Shown here piece by piece: positions 55,260 through 63,262 of a DNA stretch of 64,000 bases (positions are counted from its first letter, which is position 1; each line of letters opens with the position of its first letter). A program made the translations under genes and the position numbers. Location: contig NZ_QXFH01000077.1 in the NCBI RefSeq assembly GCF_003581615.1, forward strand, positions 7,501 through 71,500, read 5' to 3'. The stretch comes from Flagellimonas lutimaris. GTDB lineage: Bacteria > Bacteroidota > Bacteroidia > Flavobacteriales > Flavobacteriaceae. The notes beneath the pieces are model-generated. The model was not told the origin of the DNA. It searched no databases and saw nothing but the letters and a program-made list of their open reading frames with translations.

Positions 55260-55751
55260 TTAATTGCCGTCAGGGATAAAATCAAGAGCAGCCCCGTTGA
55301 TACAATGTCTTTTTCCAGTTGTGTTACTGGGTCCGTCGTTAAAAACATGTCCCAAATGCCCTCCACAAACTGCGCAATGTTCCTCGGTACGGGCAACGCC
55401 TATTTTATAGTCTACATCAAAAGCTACGTTGCCCTCGATCTCTCTATCAAAACTTGGCCATCCAGTTCCGGATTTAAATTTATGATCACTTTTGAAAACC
55501 GGCGTGCCACAACCAGCACAAACATAGGTACCCTTTTCTCTGTTGTCCAATAATTCGCTTGAAAATGCATTTTCGGTAGCGGCTTTTCGGAGCACGTAGT
55601 ACTCCATATCCGTAAGCTCGGCTCGCCACTCAGCATCAGTTTTACTTACTTTAAAAGTGGTCTCCTTGGCGGTTTCTTTTTTCTCTTCTTGTGATGTTCC
55701 CTTGCATCCTGCGAATACAATCAGAACTATCAGTAGCAATCTTTTTCCCAT
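55260..55751 (-). CDS. msrB: Peptide-methionine (R)-S-oxide reductase MsrB, lipoprotein
   Basis: 163 residues from the ATG at 55751, the start with a lipoprotein signal (MGKRLLLIVLIVFAGCKGTS); a longer frame to 55898 lacks support. The MsrB domain has CAGCGTPVFKSDHKFKSGTG, CAVCGGHLGHVFNDGP and catalytic RHCINGAALDF. It is the envelope counterpart of the next gene, which it resembles throughout. A probable three-gene operon with msrB and DUF1572. Confidence 0.93.
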   Translation of the reverse strand: MGKRLLLIVLIVFAGCKGTSQEEKKETAKETTFKVSKTDAEWRAELTDMEYYVLRKAATENAFSSELLDNREKGTYVCAGCGTPVFKSDHKFKSGTGWPSFDREIEGNVAFDVDYKIGVARTEEHCAVCGGHLGHVFNDGPSNTTGKRHCINGAALDFIPDGN

Positions 55752-55804
55752 GTTTCTGTTTTTAGTGGTTGGACGTAATTTAATTGGAATCCTTTCAAAG
55801 GATC

Positions 55805-55839
55805 CAATAAAAAAGTCCCATTGATTACCAATGAGACTT
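55805..55839 (-). terminator. Intrinsic terminator of the collagen-like lipoprotein gene
   Basis: On the minus strand AAGTCTCATTG (55839-55829) pairs with CAATGGGACTT (55823-55813, one G:T) and is followed by TTTTTATTGG. It starts 21 bases after the stop at 55861. Confidence 0.8.
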
Positions 55840-55860
55840 AATATACCATTTTTATGGGAT

Positions 55861-56430
55861 TTAATTGATGTCCAACTTTGTAATCTGTTCTTCACCAATA
55901 TTGAGGGTAGACATTACACTTTCAATATTTGCCGCATCAAAGCCGGGGGATTCAGCGTACTCACTTGGCACAAATACAATTCTGAAAAGCTGATTGTCCG
56001 TAAAGTCTGTACTCAAACTAGACAGGTCAAAGTTTCCATCAATAAAAAGTTCCAAATCCACAAAAGTATGGGAGAAAACATATTGGATAGTCCCTTCATT
56101 CAGAAAATAATTTTGAGGTATTTGTGTCCATGCATCTGCCGTTGTACCATCGTTCAAGTCAATTACGCCATCATGTCTATAAACCAATACCGCATCGGAT
56201 TCAAAAACTTCGAAGTTGGTGACATCGGAAAAAGTAATCAAGGTACTAAAAAGGTTGGCGTCAAAGTCATAATCAAAGTTTACCCCTTCAACTTCTACAA
56301 CCTGTCCTTGTATACCATCTGCTCCATCCAAACCGTCAAGTCCATCAAACCCAGGAGGTCCTTGGGGGCCTTCGCATGCCGCGAAAACAAAAACAATAAC
56401 TGCGCCTAAAATTGTACTAAATTTATTCAT
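55861..56430 (-). CDS. Lipoprotein with a short collagen-like segment
   Basis: A 189-residue lipoprotein: signal MNKFSTILGAVIVFVFAACEG, then seven Gly-X-Y triplets (GPQGPPGFDGLDGLDGADG...), then a beta-rich domain (VEGVNFDYDFDANLFSTLI, AVLVYRHDGVIDLNDGT, ELFIDGNFDLSSLSTDFTDN) of unknown fold. The collagen-like part probably serves as a spacer or trimeric stalk from the membrane. I recall similar small lipoproteins in flavobacteria with no known function. Confidence 0.8.
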   Translation of the reverse strand: MNKFSTILGAVIVFVFAACEGPQGPPGFDGLDGLDGADGIQGQVVEVEGVNFDYDFDANLFSTLITFSDVTNFEVFESDAVLVYRHDGVIDLNDGTTADAWTQIPQNYFLNEGTIQYVFSHTFVDLELFIDGNFDLSSLSTDFTDNQLFRIVFVPSEYAESPGFDAANIESVMSTLNIGEEQITKLDIN

Positions 56431-56518
56431 GATTTTTGGATTTTTGATTTGTGTTCATTTCATCTGTTGATGCAATAAAATCAAAAAGCGTTCCATTTTT
56501 AAAAAAATGTTGTTTCAA

Positions 56519-56550
56519 TTGCCAAACCTGTTGTCATAATCGTATTCTTG
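56519..56550 (+). promoter_or_regulatory. glgB promoter (near consensus)
   Basis: TTG at 56519-56521 and TATTCTTG (56543-56550, one mismatch to TAnnTTTG) are 21 bp apart, 42 bases before the glgB ATG at 56593. Confidence 0.35.
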
Positions 56551-56592
56551 CTCAAAGATGCGTATTATTGTATACGTACTAAACTCGCTAAT

Positions 56593-58488
56593 ATGTCCAA
56601 AGTAATTACACATAGTTTTTTTACAGAATTTGATATCAATCTTTTTAAAGCAGGAAAGCACTTTCGACTATATAACAAATTGGGTTCGCACCTAACAGAA
56701 GTTGATGGAGTAAAGGGAACGTATTTTGCCGTTTGGGCACCCTCGGCAAAATCAGTGAGTGTTATTGGCGATTTTAATTATTGGACCGCAGGGGAGCATG
56801 AATTAAATGTTCGTTGGGACAGCAGTGGAATTTGGGAAGGATTTATTCCCGGAGTTGACAAAGGGACCAAGTACAAGTATAAAATACATTCCAATAATAA
56901 TGATATCTGGACCGAAAAGGCAGATCCCTTTGCTCGGTTTTGCGAGCAACCACCGCAAACGGCTTCCTTGGTTTGGGACGATACCTATAAATGGAAGGAC
57001 AAAAACTGGATGGATACCCGAGAAGAAAAAAACGGGTTGGACAAGCCTTACTCTGTTTACGAAGTGCATTTGGGTTCTTGGAAGAAGAAAAATGGTTGGG
57101 AATCGCTCAGCTACTTGGAGATGGCGGAAGAACTTGCGGATTATGTCGAGGAAATGGGATTTACCCATATAGAGTTGATGCCTATTATGGAGTATCCTTA
57201 CGATCCTTCCTGGGGCTATCAACTTACAGGGTATTTTGCACCAACATCACGATTTGGAAAACCAGAGGACTTTAAAGTTCTTGTTGATGCGTTGCACCAG
57301 CGAGGCATTGGTGTAATATTGGATTGGGTACCCTCGCATTTTCCAGAAGATGCACACGGACTTGGCTTTTTTGATGGGTCACATCTGTATGAGCATCCGG
57401 ACAGGCGAAGAGGATATCACCCCGATTGGAAGAGTCTCATTTTTAATTATGGAAGAAACGAGGTAAGAGCCTTTTTGATCAGCAATGCCGCTTTTTGGCT
57501 CGATCAATATCATGCGGATGGATTGCGAGTAGATGCAGTGGCCTCCATGCTGTATTTGGATTATTCTAGAGAAGATGGTGAATGGGAACCCAATATGTAC
57601 GGCAATAACGAAAATCTGGAGGCTATGTCCTTTTTACGGGAGATGAACCAAGAAGTATATGCCAGTTTCAAAGGCGTACAGACCATTGCAGAAGAATCCA
57701 CGGCATTTACAGGTGTTACAAAACCGGTGCACCTTGGCGGATTGGGCTTTGGCATGAAATGGATGATGGGATGGATGCACGATACCTTGGAGTTCTTTAA
57801 AAAGGACCCCATTCATAGGTCGTATGATTTGAATGCGATAAGTTTTAGCCTCACCTATGCCTTTACAGAAAATTTTATGCTGCCTTTTTCGCATGATGAG
57901 GTGGTCTATGGAAAACAATCTTTATTGTATAGGATGCCGGGGGATGAATGGCAACGATTTGCTAATTTGAGATTACTCTTTGGGTATATGTTTACGCATC
58001 CAGGTGGCAACTTGTTGTTCATGGGAGGAGAGTTTGGACAATCGTCCGAATGGAACTTTCAAGAAAGTTTGGAATGGCATTTAACGCAGTACGATTTTCA
58101 TTCAGGAATCCAAGAGGTTGTCAAGGATCTAAATAAGATGTACAAAAACAATCCAGCTTTGTACGAAAAACAGTTTAGTCCAGAAGGTTTCCAATGGATT
58201 GAATATAATGACCAGGAAAACACGGTAATATCATATATACGAAAGGGTGAGGACCCCAAAGATGATTTGATTATCGTCTGTAACTTTACTCCAGTACCCC
58301 GAGAAAACTATAGGTTGGGCGTTCCAAAAACATCCACCTTAAAATTGATTTTTAATAGTGACGATAAAAAGTACTCGGGAAGCGGCATGGGCAAAAAAAC
58401 AATGAAGCCCTCCAAAACTGCGTGGAACGGACAAAAGCAATCAGTATTAATGAACTTGCCGCCTCTGGGTGTTGTCGTTTATAAATAA
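56593..58488 (+). CDS. glgB: 1,4-alpha-glucan branching enzyme
   Basis: 631 residues from the ATG at 56593 (MSKVITHSFFTEFDINLFKA); a start at 56548 would add 15 unlikely residues. A CBM48-like N-domain (VKGTYFAVWAPSAKSVSVIG) precedes the GH13 barrel with YQLTGYFAPTSRFG, ILDWVPSHFPED, GLRVDAVASMLYLDY (nucleophile Asp), IAEESTAF (acid/base Glu) and PFSHDEVVYGK. It moves alpha-1,4 chains to alpha-1,6 branches in glycogen. No glgA or glgC is adjacent; the neighbour is a GH31 alpha-glucosidase. Confidence 0.95.
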   Translation: MSKVITHSFFTEFDINLFKAGKHFRLYNKLGSHLTEVDGVKGTYFAVWAPSAKSVSVIGDFNYWTAGEHELNVRWDSSGIWEGFIPGVDKGTKYKYKIHSNNNDIWTEKADPFARFCEQPPQTASLVWDDTYKWKDKNWMDTREEKNGLDKPYSVYEVHLGSWKKKNGWESLSYLEMAEELADYVEEMGFTHIELMPIMEYPYDPSWGYQLTGYFAPTSRFGKPEDFKVLVDALHQRGIGVILDWVPSHFPEDAHGLGFFDGSHLYEHPDRRRGYHPDWKSLIFNYGRNEVRAFLISNAAFWLDQYHADGLRVDAVASMLYLDYSREDGEWEPNMYGNNENLEAMSFLREMNQEVYASFKGVQTIAEESTAFTGVTKPVHLGGLGFGMKWMMGWMHDTLEFFKKDPIHRSYDLNAISFSLTYAFTENFMLPFSHDEVVYGKQSLLYRMPGDEWQRFANLRLLFGYMFTHPGGNLLFMGGEFGQSSEWNFQESLEWHLTQYDFHSGIQEVVKDLNKMYKNNPALYEKQFSPEGFQWIEYNDQENTVISYIRKGEDPKDDLIIVCNFTPVPRENYRLGVPKTSTLKLIFNSDDKKYSGSGMGKKTMKPSKTAWNGQKQSVLMNLPPLGVVVYK

Positions 58489-58584
58489 AAACGGAACTAA
58501 AACGTTGTAGTTAATTGCTTTTCAAAACATATTTTTATTTATTCAGGCTTTTGTGTTTCTTTTGTGAGCCTCAATCAATTATAG

Positions 58585-60984
58585 ATGATAACCAATACGG
58601 AGATTGCTAAAACCGGGAATCAGTTCCCGAACCATATAGTCGATTTTAAACAAGAAAACGACAAATTATATTTTACCACCCAAAACGGAGTAATTCTACA
58701 AGTAACTATTCTAAGGGACAGTGTGGTGCGATTTAGATATGCCACGGAATATGTTTTTGAACCGGATTTCTCTTATGCCTTAAGCGAAGATGTTAATCTT
58801 GGTTACAACGAACTTACCGTAGAAGATGAGATACCTGAATATGTAATCACAACATCAAAAATCAAGATATATATCAACAAGACCAACCTCAAGGTGCAGA
58901 TTGTTGATATGGATAATGTAATCCTTGCTGAGGATGAACTTGGTTTCCATTGGGAAGAGAACTTCGACTATGGAGGAAATGTGGTGAAAATGAGCAAAGT
59001 GTGCCATTCAGGTGAGAGTTATTACGGAATGGGGGACAAGGCATCACATACCAACCTTAAAGGTAAAAGGGTCAATAATTGGGTGACCGACTCTTATGCA
59101 TACGGAAAGGACCAGGAGCCATTGTACAAATCCATTCCTTTTTATGTTGGACTTAAAGAAAGTGTGGCATACGGGATATTTTTTGATAATTCATTTAGTA
59201 CTTATTTTGATTTTGCCGGAGAAAGACGAAATGTGACCAGTTTTTGGGCCGACGGTGGAGAAATGAATTATTACTTTTTCTATGGACCAAAAATGTGCGA
59301 TGTAGTGGAGTCTTATACCGATTTAACCGGTGTTCCAGAATTACCACCACTTTGGGCCCTAGGTTTTCATCAATCTAAATGGAGCTACTACCCTGAGAAA
59401 AAAGTAAAGGATATCGCCTCAACTTTTAGAAAGTTGAACATCCCATGTGATGCCATTTACCTGGATATTGATTACATGGAAGGGTTTAGATGCTTTACTT
59501 GGGATAACAAATACTTCCCCAATCCTAAAAAAATGATTGAGGAACTGGAAGAAGATGGTTTTAAGACCATTACTATGATTGACCCTGGTATTAAGATAGA
59601 CCGCGATTATTGGGTGTATCAACAAGCCATGGACAATGGTTTTTTCTGTAGAAGAGCTGATGGTCCTCATTTTAAGGGAAAAGTATGGCCAGGGGAATGT
59701 AAATTTCCCGATTTTACAAATCCAGAAGTAAGGGAATGGTGGGCCGATTTATATAAGGAAATGATAGCTGACATGGGTGTTAGTGGGGTATGGAACGATA
59801 TGAACGAACCTGCTATAATGGAAGTTCCGACCAAAACCGCCAATTTGGATGTACGTCATGATTATGATGGGCATCCTTGTAGCCACAGAAAAGCGCATAA
59901 TGTGTATGGTATGCAAATGGTGCGTGCCACGTATGAAGGTGTTAAAAAGTTTATGTTTCCTCGTAGACCATTTGTTCTCACACGCGCTGCATATGCAGGA
60001 ACCCAACGTTATTGCGCCACATGGACGGGGGATAATGTTGCCACATGGGAACATTTATGGATTGCCAATGTACAGATGCAACGTATGTGCATGAGTGGTT
60101 ATTCTTTTGTAGGTTCCGATATCGGAGGATTCGCGGAGCAACCCAATGGTGAACTGTTTGCCCGTTGGATGCAATTGGCCGTTTTCCATCCATTTTGTAG
60201 GGTGCACTCAAGCGGTGACCACGGAGATCAAGAGCCTTGGTCGTTCGGTGATGAAATTACGGATATCGTTAGAGAGTTTATTGAACTGAGGTACCAACTA
60301 ATGCCTTACCTCTATACCATGTTCTACAATTACATCAAAGAAGGATTTCCAATGCTTCAATCCTTGGTTTTTTATGATCAAGAAGATCCTCAGACACATT
60401 TCCGTACCGATGAGTTCATATTTGGAAAACAAATGTTGGTATGCCCTATTCAAGAGCCCAACGCACAAGGCAGGAGAATGTACTTCCCAAAGGGAAATTG
60501 GTATAACTATTGGACAGATGAATTAATAGGGGGAGGTGTTGAACGCTGGGTATCTGCAGAAATTCACCGTGTACCTTTGTTCGTTAAAGAAGGAGCCATG
60601 ATACCAAAATATCCGGTACAACAGTATATCGGAGAAAAGGAAATAGAAAAATTGGCCATTGATGTGTATTTTAAAGAAGGGACTGAAAAATCAAGGGTAT
60701 ACGAAGACCAGCAAGAAGGGTACGATTATAAAAAAGGGAGATATAGTTTAAGACGCTTTAAACTGACAGGGAAGGAAAACGAACTGATTATACAACAGTT
60801 TAAAGATGGTAATTTCATCACCCCTTATGACAATTTTATAATGACTTTCCATGGGCTTCCTTTTACCATCGAAACTGTGGAACTGGATAATGTGGAGGTT
60901 GATTTGAAAGATATCAAGCTAAATGGCAACAACTCTATCGAAGTGAGTAAGGATTTTACAGAGCTTCACATTTTTGGAAAATAA
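58585..60984 (+). CDS. GH31 alpha-glucosidase
   Basis: A 799-residue glycoside hydrolase family 31 enzyme, without a signal peptide and so probably cytoplasmic. The N-terminal beta-sandwich has YYGMGDKASHTNLKGKRVNN. The barrel has ELPPLWALGFHQSKWSYYPE, VSGVWNDMNEPAIMEV (nucleophile Asp) and YCATWTGDNVATWEHL (acid/base Asp), then YSFVGSDIGGFAEQPNGELF. It releases glucose from alpha-glucans. It lies 96 bases after glgB, so the two probably work together in glycogen or maltodextrin turnover. Confidence 0.94.
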   Translation: MITNTEIAKTGNQFPNHIVDFKQENDKLYFTTQNGVILQVTILRDSVVRFRYATEYVFEPDFSYALSEDVNLGYNELTVEDEIPEYVITTSKIKIYINKTNLKVQIVDMDNVILAEDELGFHWEENFDYGGNVVKMSKVCHSGESYYGMGDKASHTNLKGKRVNNWVTDSYAYGKDQEPLYKSIPFYVGLKESVAYGIFFDNSFSTYFDFAGERRNVTSFWADGGEMNYYFFYGPKMCDVVESYTDLTGVPELPPLWALGFHQSKWSYYPEKKVKDIASTFRKLNIPCDAIYLDIDYMEGFRCFTWDNKYFPNPKKMIEELEEDGFKTITMIDPGIKIDRDYWVYQQAMDNGFFCRRADGPHFKGKVWPGECKFPDFTNPEVREWWADLYKEMIADMGVSGVWNDMNEPAIMEVPTKTANLDVRHDYDGHPCSHRKAHNVYGMQMVRATYEGVKKFMFPRRPFVLTRAAYAGTQRYCATWTGDNVATWEHLWIANVQMQRMCMSGYSFVGSDIGGFAEQPNGELFARWMQLAVFHPFCRVHSSGDHGDQEPWSFGDEITDIVREFIELRYQLMPYLYTMFYNYIKEGFPMLQSLVFYDQEDPQTHFRTDEFIFGKQMLVCPIQEPNAQGRRMYFPKGNWYNYWTDELIGGGVERWVSAEIHRVPLFVKEGAMIPKYPVQQYIGEKEIEKLAIDVYFKEGTEKSRVYEDQQEGYDYKKGRYSLRRFKLTGKENELIIQQFKDGNFITPYDNFIMTFHGLPFTIETVELDNVEVDLKDIKLNGNNSIEVSKDFTELHIFGK

Positions 60985-61022
60985 ATTTTCGTAATTTCAT
61001 TTGACAAAACACCATTAACGAT

Positions 61023-61832
61023 ATGAAAAAGCTTGTTCTAACTACGGTTTTAATTTTATTGCTTTCAGCATGTAAAACAAATCCATTTACAGGAAAAAGC
61101 ACATTGAATTTTTATAGCAATAGCCAAATGTTCCCAATGGCATTTTCCCAATATGACCAGTTTTTGGGGGAAAACAAAGTGGTCAAAGGAACATCTGATG
61201 CCCAAATGATTACAAAGGTTGGACAACGTATTGCCTCAGCTGCAGAACGTTGGTTGGATGCCAATGGATATCCAGGATATTTAAAGGACTATCAGTGGGA
61301 ATATAATCTTGTACAAGATGAAACAGTTAACGCATGGTGTATGCCTGGTGGTAAAATTGTTTTTTACACTGGAATTTTGCCCATTGCACAAAATGAGACA
61401 GGTATTGCTGTTGTAATGGGGCACGAAGTGGCCCACGCATTGGCCGATCATGGCGCTCAGCGTATGAGTGCGGGCACGATTCAACAAATAGGCGCTGTAG
61501 CAGGTAATGTAGCCATTCAAGACGATAAGACCAGAGGATTGTTCAATCAAGCATATGGCGTGGGTTCGCAAATCGGGGTTATGCTGCCCTTTAGCAGAAA
61601 CCATGAAACAGAAGCTGATAGAATTGGTCTTCAGATCATGGCCATTGCCGGCTATAATCCAGAGGAGGCTGCTAAGCTCTGGCAACGAATGAAAGCAGAA
61701 TCTGGAGGTCAGGCACCACCGGAGTTTTTGAGTACGCACCCATCCAATGATACAAGAATCAGTAATTTGACTGCTTGGGCCCCGGCCGCAAAACAAGAAG
61801 CTAGAAAGTTTGGTGTAACCACTTTCAAGTGA
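61023..61832 (+). CDS. M48 family metalloprotease, lipoprotein
   Basis: A 269-residue protein with a lipoprotein signal (KKLVLTTVLILLLSACKTNP). The zinc motif is VVMGHEVAHALADHGAQRMS (HEVAH) and the third ligand is in HETEADRIGLQIMAIAGYNP. It belongs to the small, soluble M48 group (LoiP/YcaL-like) and not to the polytopic HtpX. The C-terminus (PPEFLSTHPSNDTRISNL) is standard. It probably degrades misfolded envelope proteins. It is followed by a large inverted repeat. Confidence 0.92.
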   Translation: MKKLVLTTVLILLLSACKTNPFTGKSTLNFYSNSQMFPMAFSQYDQFLGENKVVKGTSDAQMITKVGQRIASAAERWLDANGYPGYLKDYQWEYNLVQDETVNAWCMPGGKIVFYTGILPIAQNETGIAVVMGHEVAHALADHGAQRMSAGTIQQIGAVAGNVAIQDDKTRGLFNQAYGVGSQIGVMLPFSRNHETEADRIGLQIMAIAGYNPEEAAKLWQRMKAESGGQAPPEFLSTHPSNDTRISNLTAWAPAAKQEARKFGVTTFK

Positions 61833-61852
61833 TTTTAATATAAACAAAACAG

Positions 61853-61916
61853 AAATGTCATTTCAACCTTTTGCAAGGACTTATGGTAAGTTCGTATTTG
61901 GTTTGAAATGACATTT
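61853..61916. promoter_or_regulatory. 14-bp perfect inverted repeat with structured loop
   Basis: AAATGTCATTTCAA (61853-61866) is repeated inverted as TTGAAATGACATTT (61903-61916) around a 36-base loop that holds its own small stem (CCTT/AAGG, 61867-61878). It starts 20 bases after the M48 stop and ends 19 bases before the transporter ATG, and is followed by TCTTTGT. It may terminate the M48 transcript, or control the transporter. Confidence 0.55.
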
Positions 61917-61935
61917 TCTTTGTAATGGAAAAGAT

Positions 61936-63258
61936 ATGGCGCAAACACTAGCATTGAAGGGAAGCAAGAAACTATTGAATGCTTGGGCGTTTTACGATTG
62001 GGCCAATTCTGTTTACAGTTTGGTTATTTCCTCGGCCATTTTCCCTTTGTTTTATGGGTTATTGTTCAGAACTTCCGGTATAGAGCAGGTCACCATTTTG
62101 GGAGGTGAGATAGCAAGAGCTCCCTTAATCAGTTATGTTACTTCTCTGGCTTTTGTTTTTATTGCCATTGTAACACCACTTGTTTCCGGAGTGGCGGATT
62201 ATATGGGAAACAAAAAAGTATTTTTAAAGTTCTTTTGCTATTTGGGAGCCGCTTCATGTATTGGATTGTATTGGTTTTCTTTGGAGTATATTTATTTTGG
62301 TCTTGCTTGCTATTTCTTCGGACTTGTGGGATTCTGGGTGAGTTTTGCCATTAACAATTCGTACTTGCCCGATATTGCCTATCCGGAACAGCAAGACCGG
62401 ATAAGTGCCAAAGGATTTTCGCTTGGGTATATTGGTAGTGTGATATTATTGGTCTTTAATCTGGCCATGGTAATGAATCCCGATATTTTTGGAATAACAG
62501 ATAAAGGCGGAGAGATTGCAGAAATGAAGGCTATGAAATATTCTTTCATTTCCGTGGGTATATGGTGGGCTCTATTTAGTCAGTATACTTTTAAGCATTT
62601 GCCCAAAGGGTATAAACGTGAGGGGGAACGTCACCATATTATTCTAAATGGTTTTAAGGAATTAAAATTGGTATGGCATCAACTTGGGGAGAATAGAAAA
62701 CTGAAACGGTATTTAGGTGCTTTTTTTACCTATAGTATGGCAGTACAGACCATTATGTTGATTGCCACCTATTTTGGGGAAGAGGAAATTGTATGGGGTT
62801 CCGATAGTGAGCGTACTACTGGATTAATCGTAAGTATTTTATTGATCCAGATAGTAGCTATATTGGGAGCAACGGTTACTGCTTGGGCCTCCAAAGCTTT
62901 TGGGAACATCCGAACACTTGTGGTGATCAATGTTATTTGGTCAATGCTCTGTGTATATGCCTATTTTCTTCAAACTCCAATGGATTTTTACATTGCAGCA
63001 GGGTTGGTTGGAATTGTCATGGGGGGAATTCAAGCACTTTCCCGTTCTACCTATTCCAAATTTTTACCGGACACTACGGATACCACATCGTTTTTTAGTT
63101 TTTACGATGTCGCCGAAAAGATAGGCATCATCATAGGTACCTTTATGTATGGAATGATCTCCCAGCTCACGGGAAGCATGCGAAACAGTACTATCTTCTT
63201 GGCAATATTCTTTTTAATAGGTATCTTTTTACTGACGAGAGTCGATAAAAAGAACTAA
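61936..63258 (+). CDS. MFS transporter, UMF1/Atg22-like
   Basis: A 440-residue inner-membrane transporter with about twelve helices. NAWAFYDWANSVYSLVISSA near the N-terminus and GFSLGYIGSVILLVFNLAMV are the marks of the UMF1 (vacuole effluxer Atg22-like) family; GIVMGGIQALSRSTYSKFLP, with SFFSFYDVAEKIG, is the second-half motif. In yeast Atg22 exports amino acids from the vacuole; bacterial substrates are unknown. The secreted deacetylase gene starts 4 bases after it. Confidence 0.9.
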   Translation: MAQTLALKGSKKLLNAWAFYDWANSVYSLVISSAIFPLFYGLLFRTSGIEQVTILGGEIARAPLISYVTSLAFVFIAIVTPLVSGVADYMGNKKVFLKFFCYLGAASCIGLYWFSLEYIYFGLACYFFGLVGFWVSFAINNSYLPDIAYPEQQDRISAKGFSLGYIGSVILLVFNLAMVMNPDIFGITDKGGEIAEMKAMKYSFISVGIWWALFSQYTFKHLPKGYKREGERHHIILNGFKELKLVWHQLGENRKLKRYLGAFFTYSMAVQTIMLIATYFGEEEIVWGSDSERTTGLIVSILLIQIVAILGATVTAWASKAFGNIRTLVVINVIWSMLCVYAYFLQTPMDFYIAAGLVGIVMGGIQALSRSTYSKFLPDTTDTTSFFSFYDVAEKIGIIIGTFMYGMISQLTGSMRNSTIFLAIFFLIGIFLLTRVDKKN

Positions 63259-63262
63259 ACAA

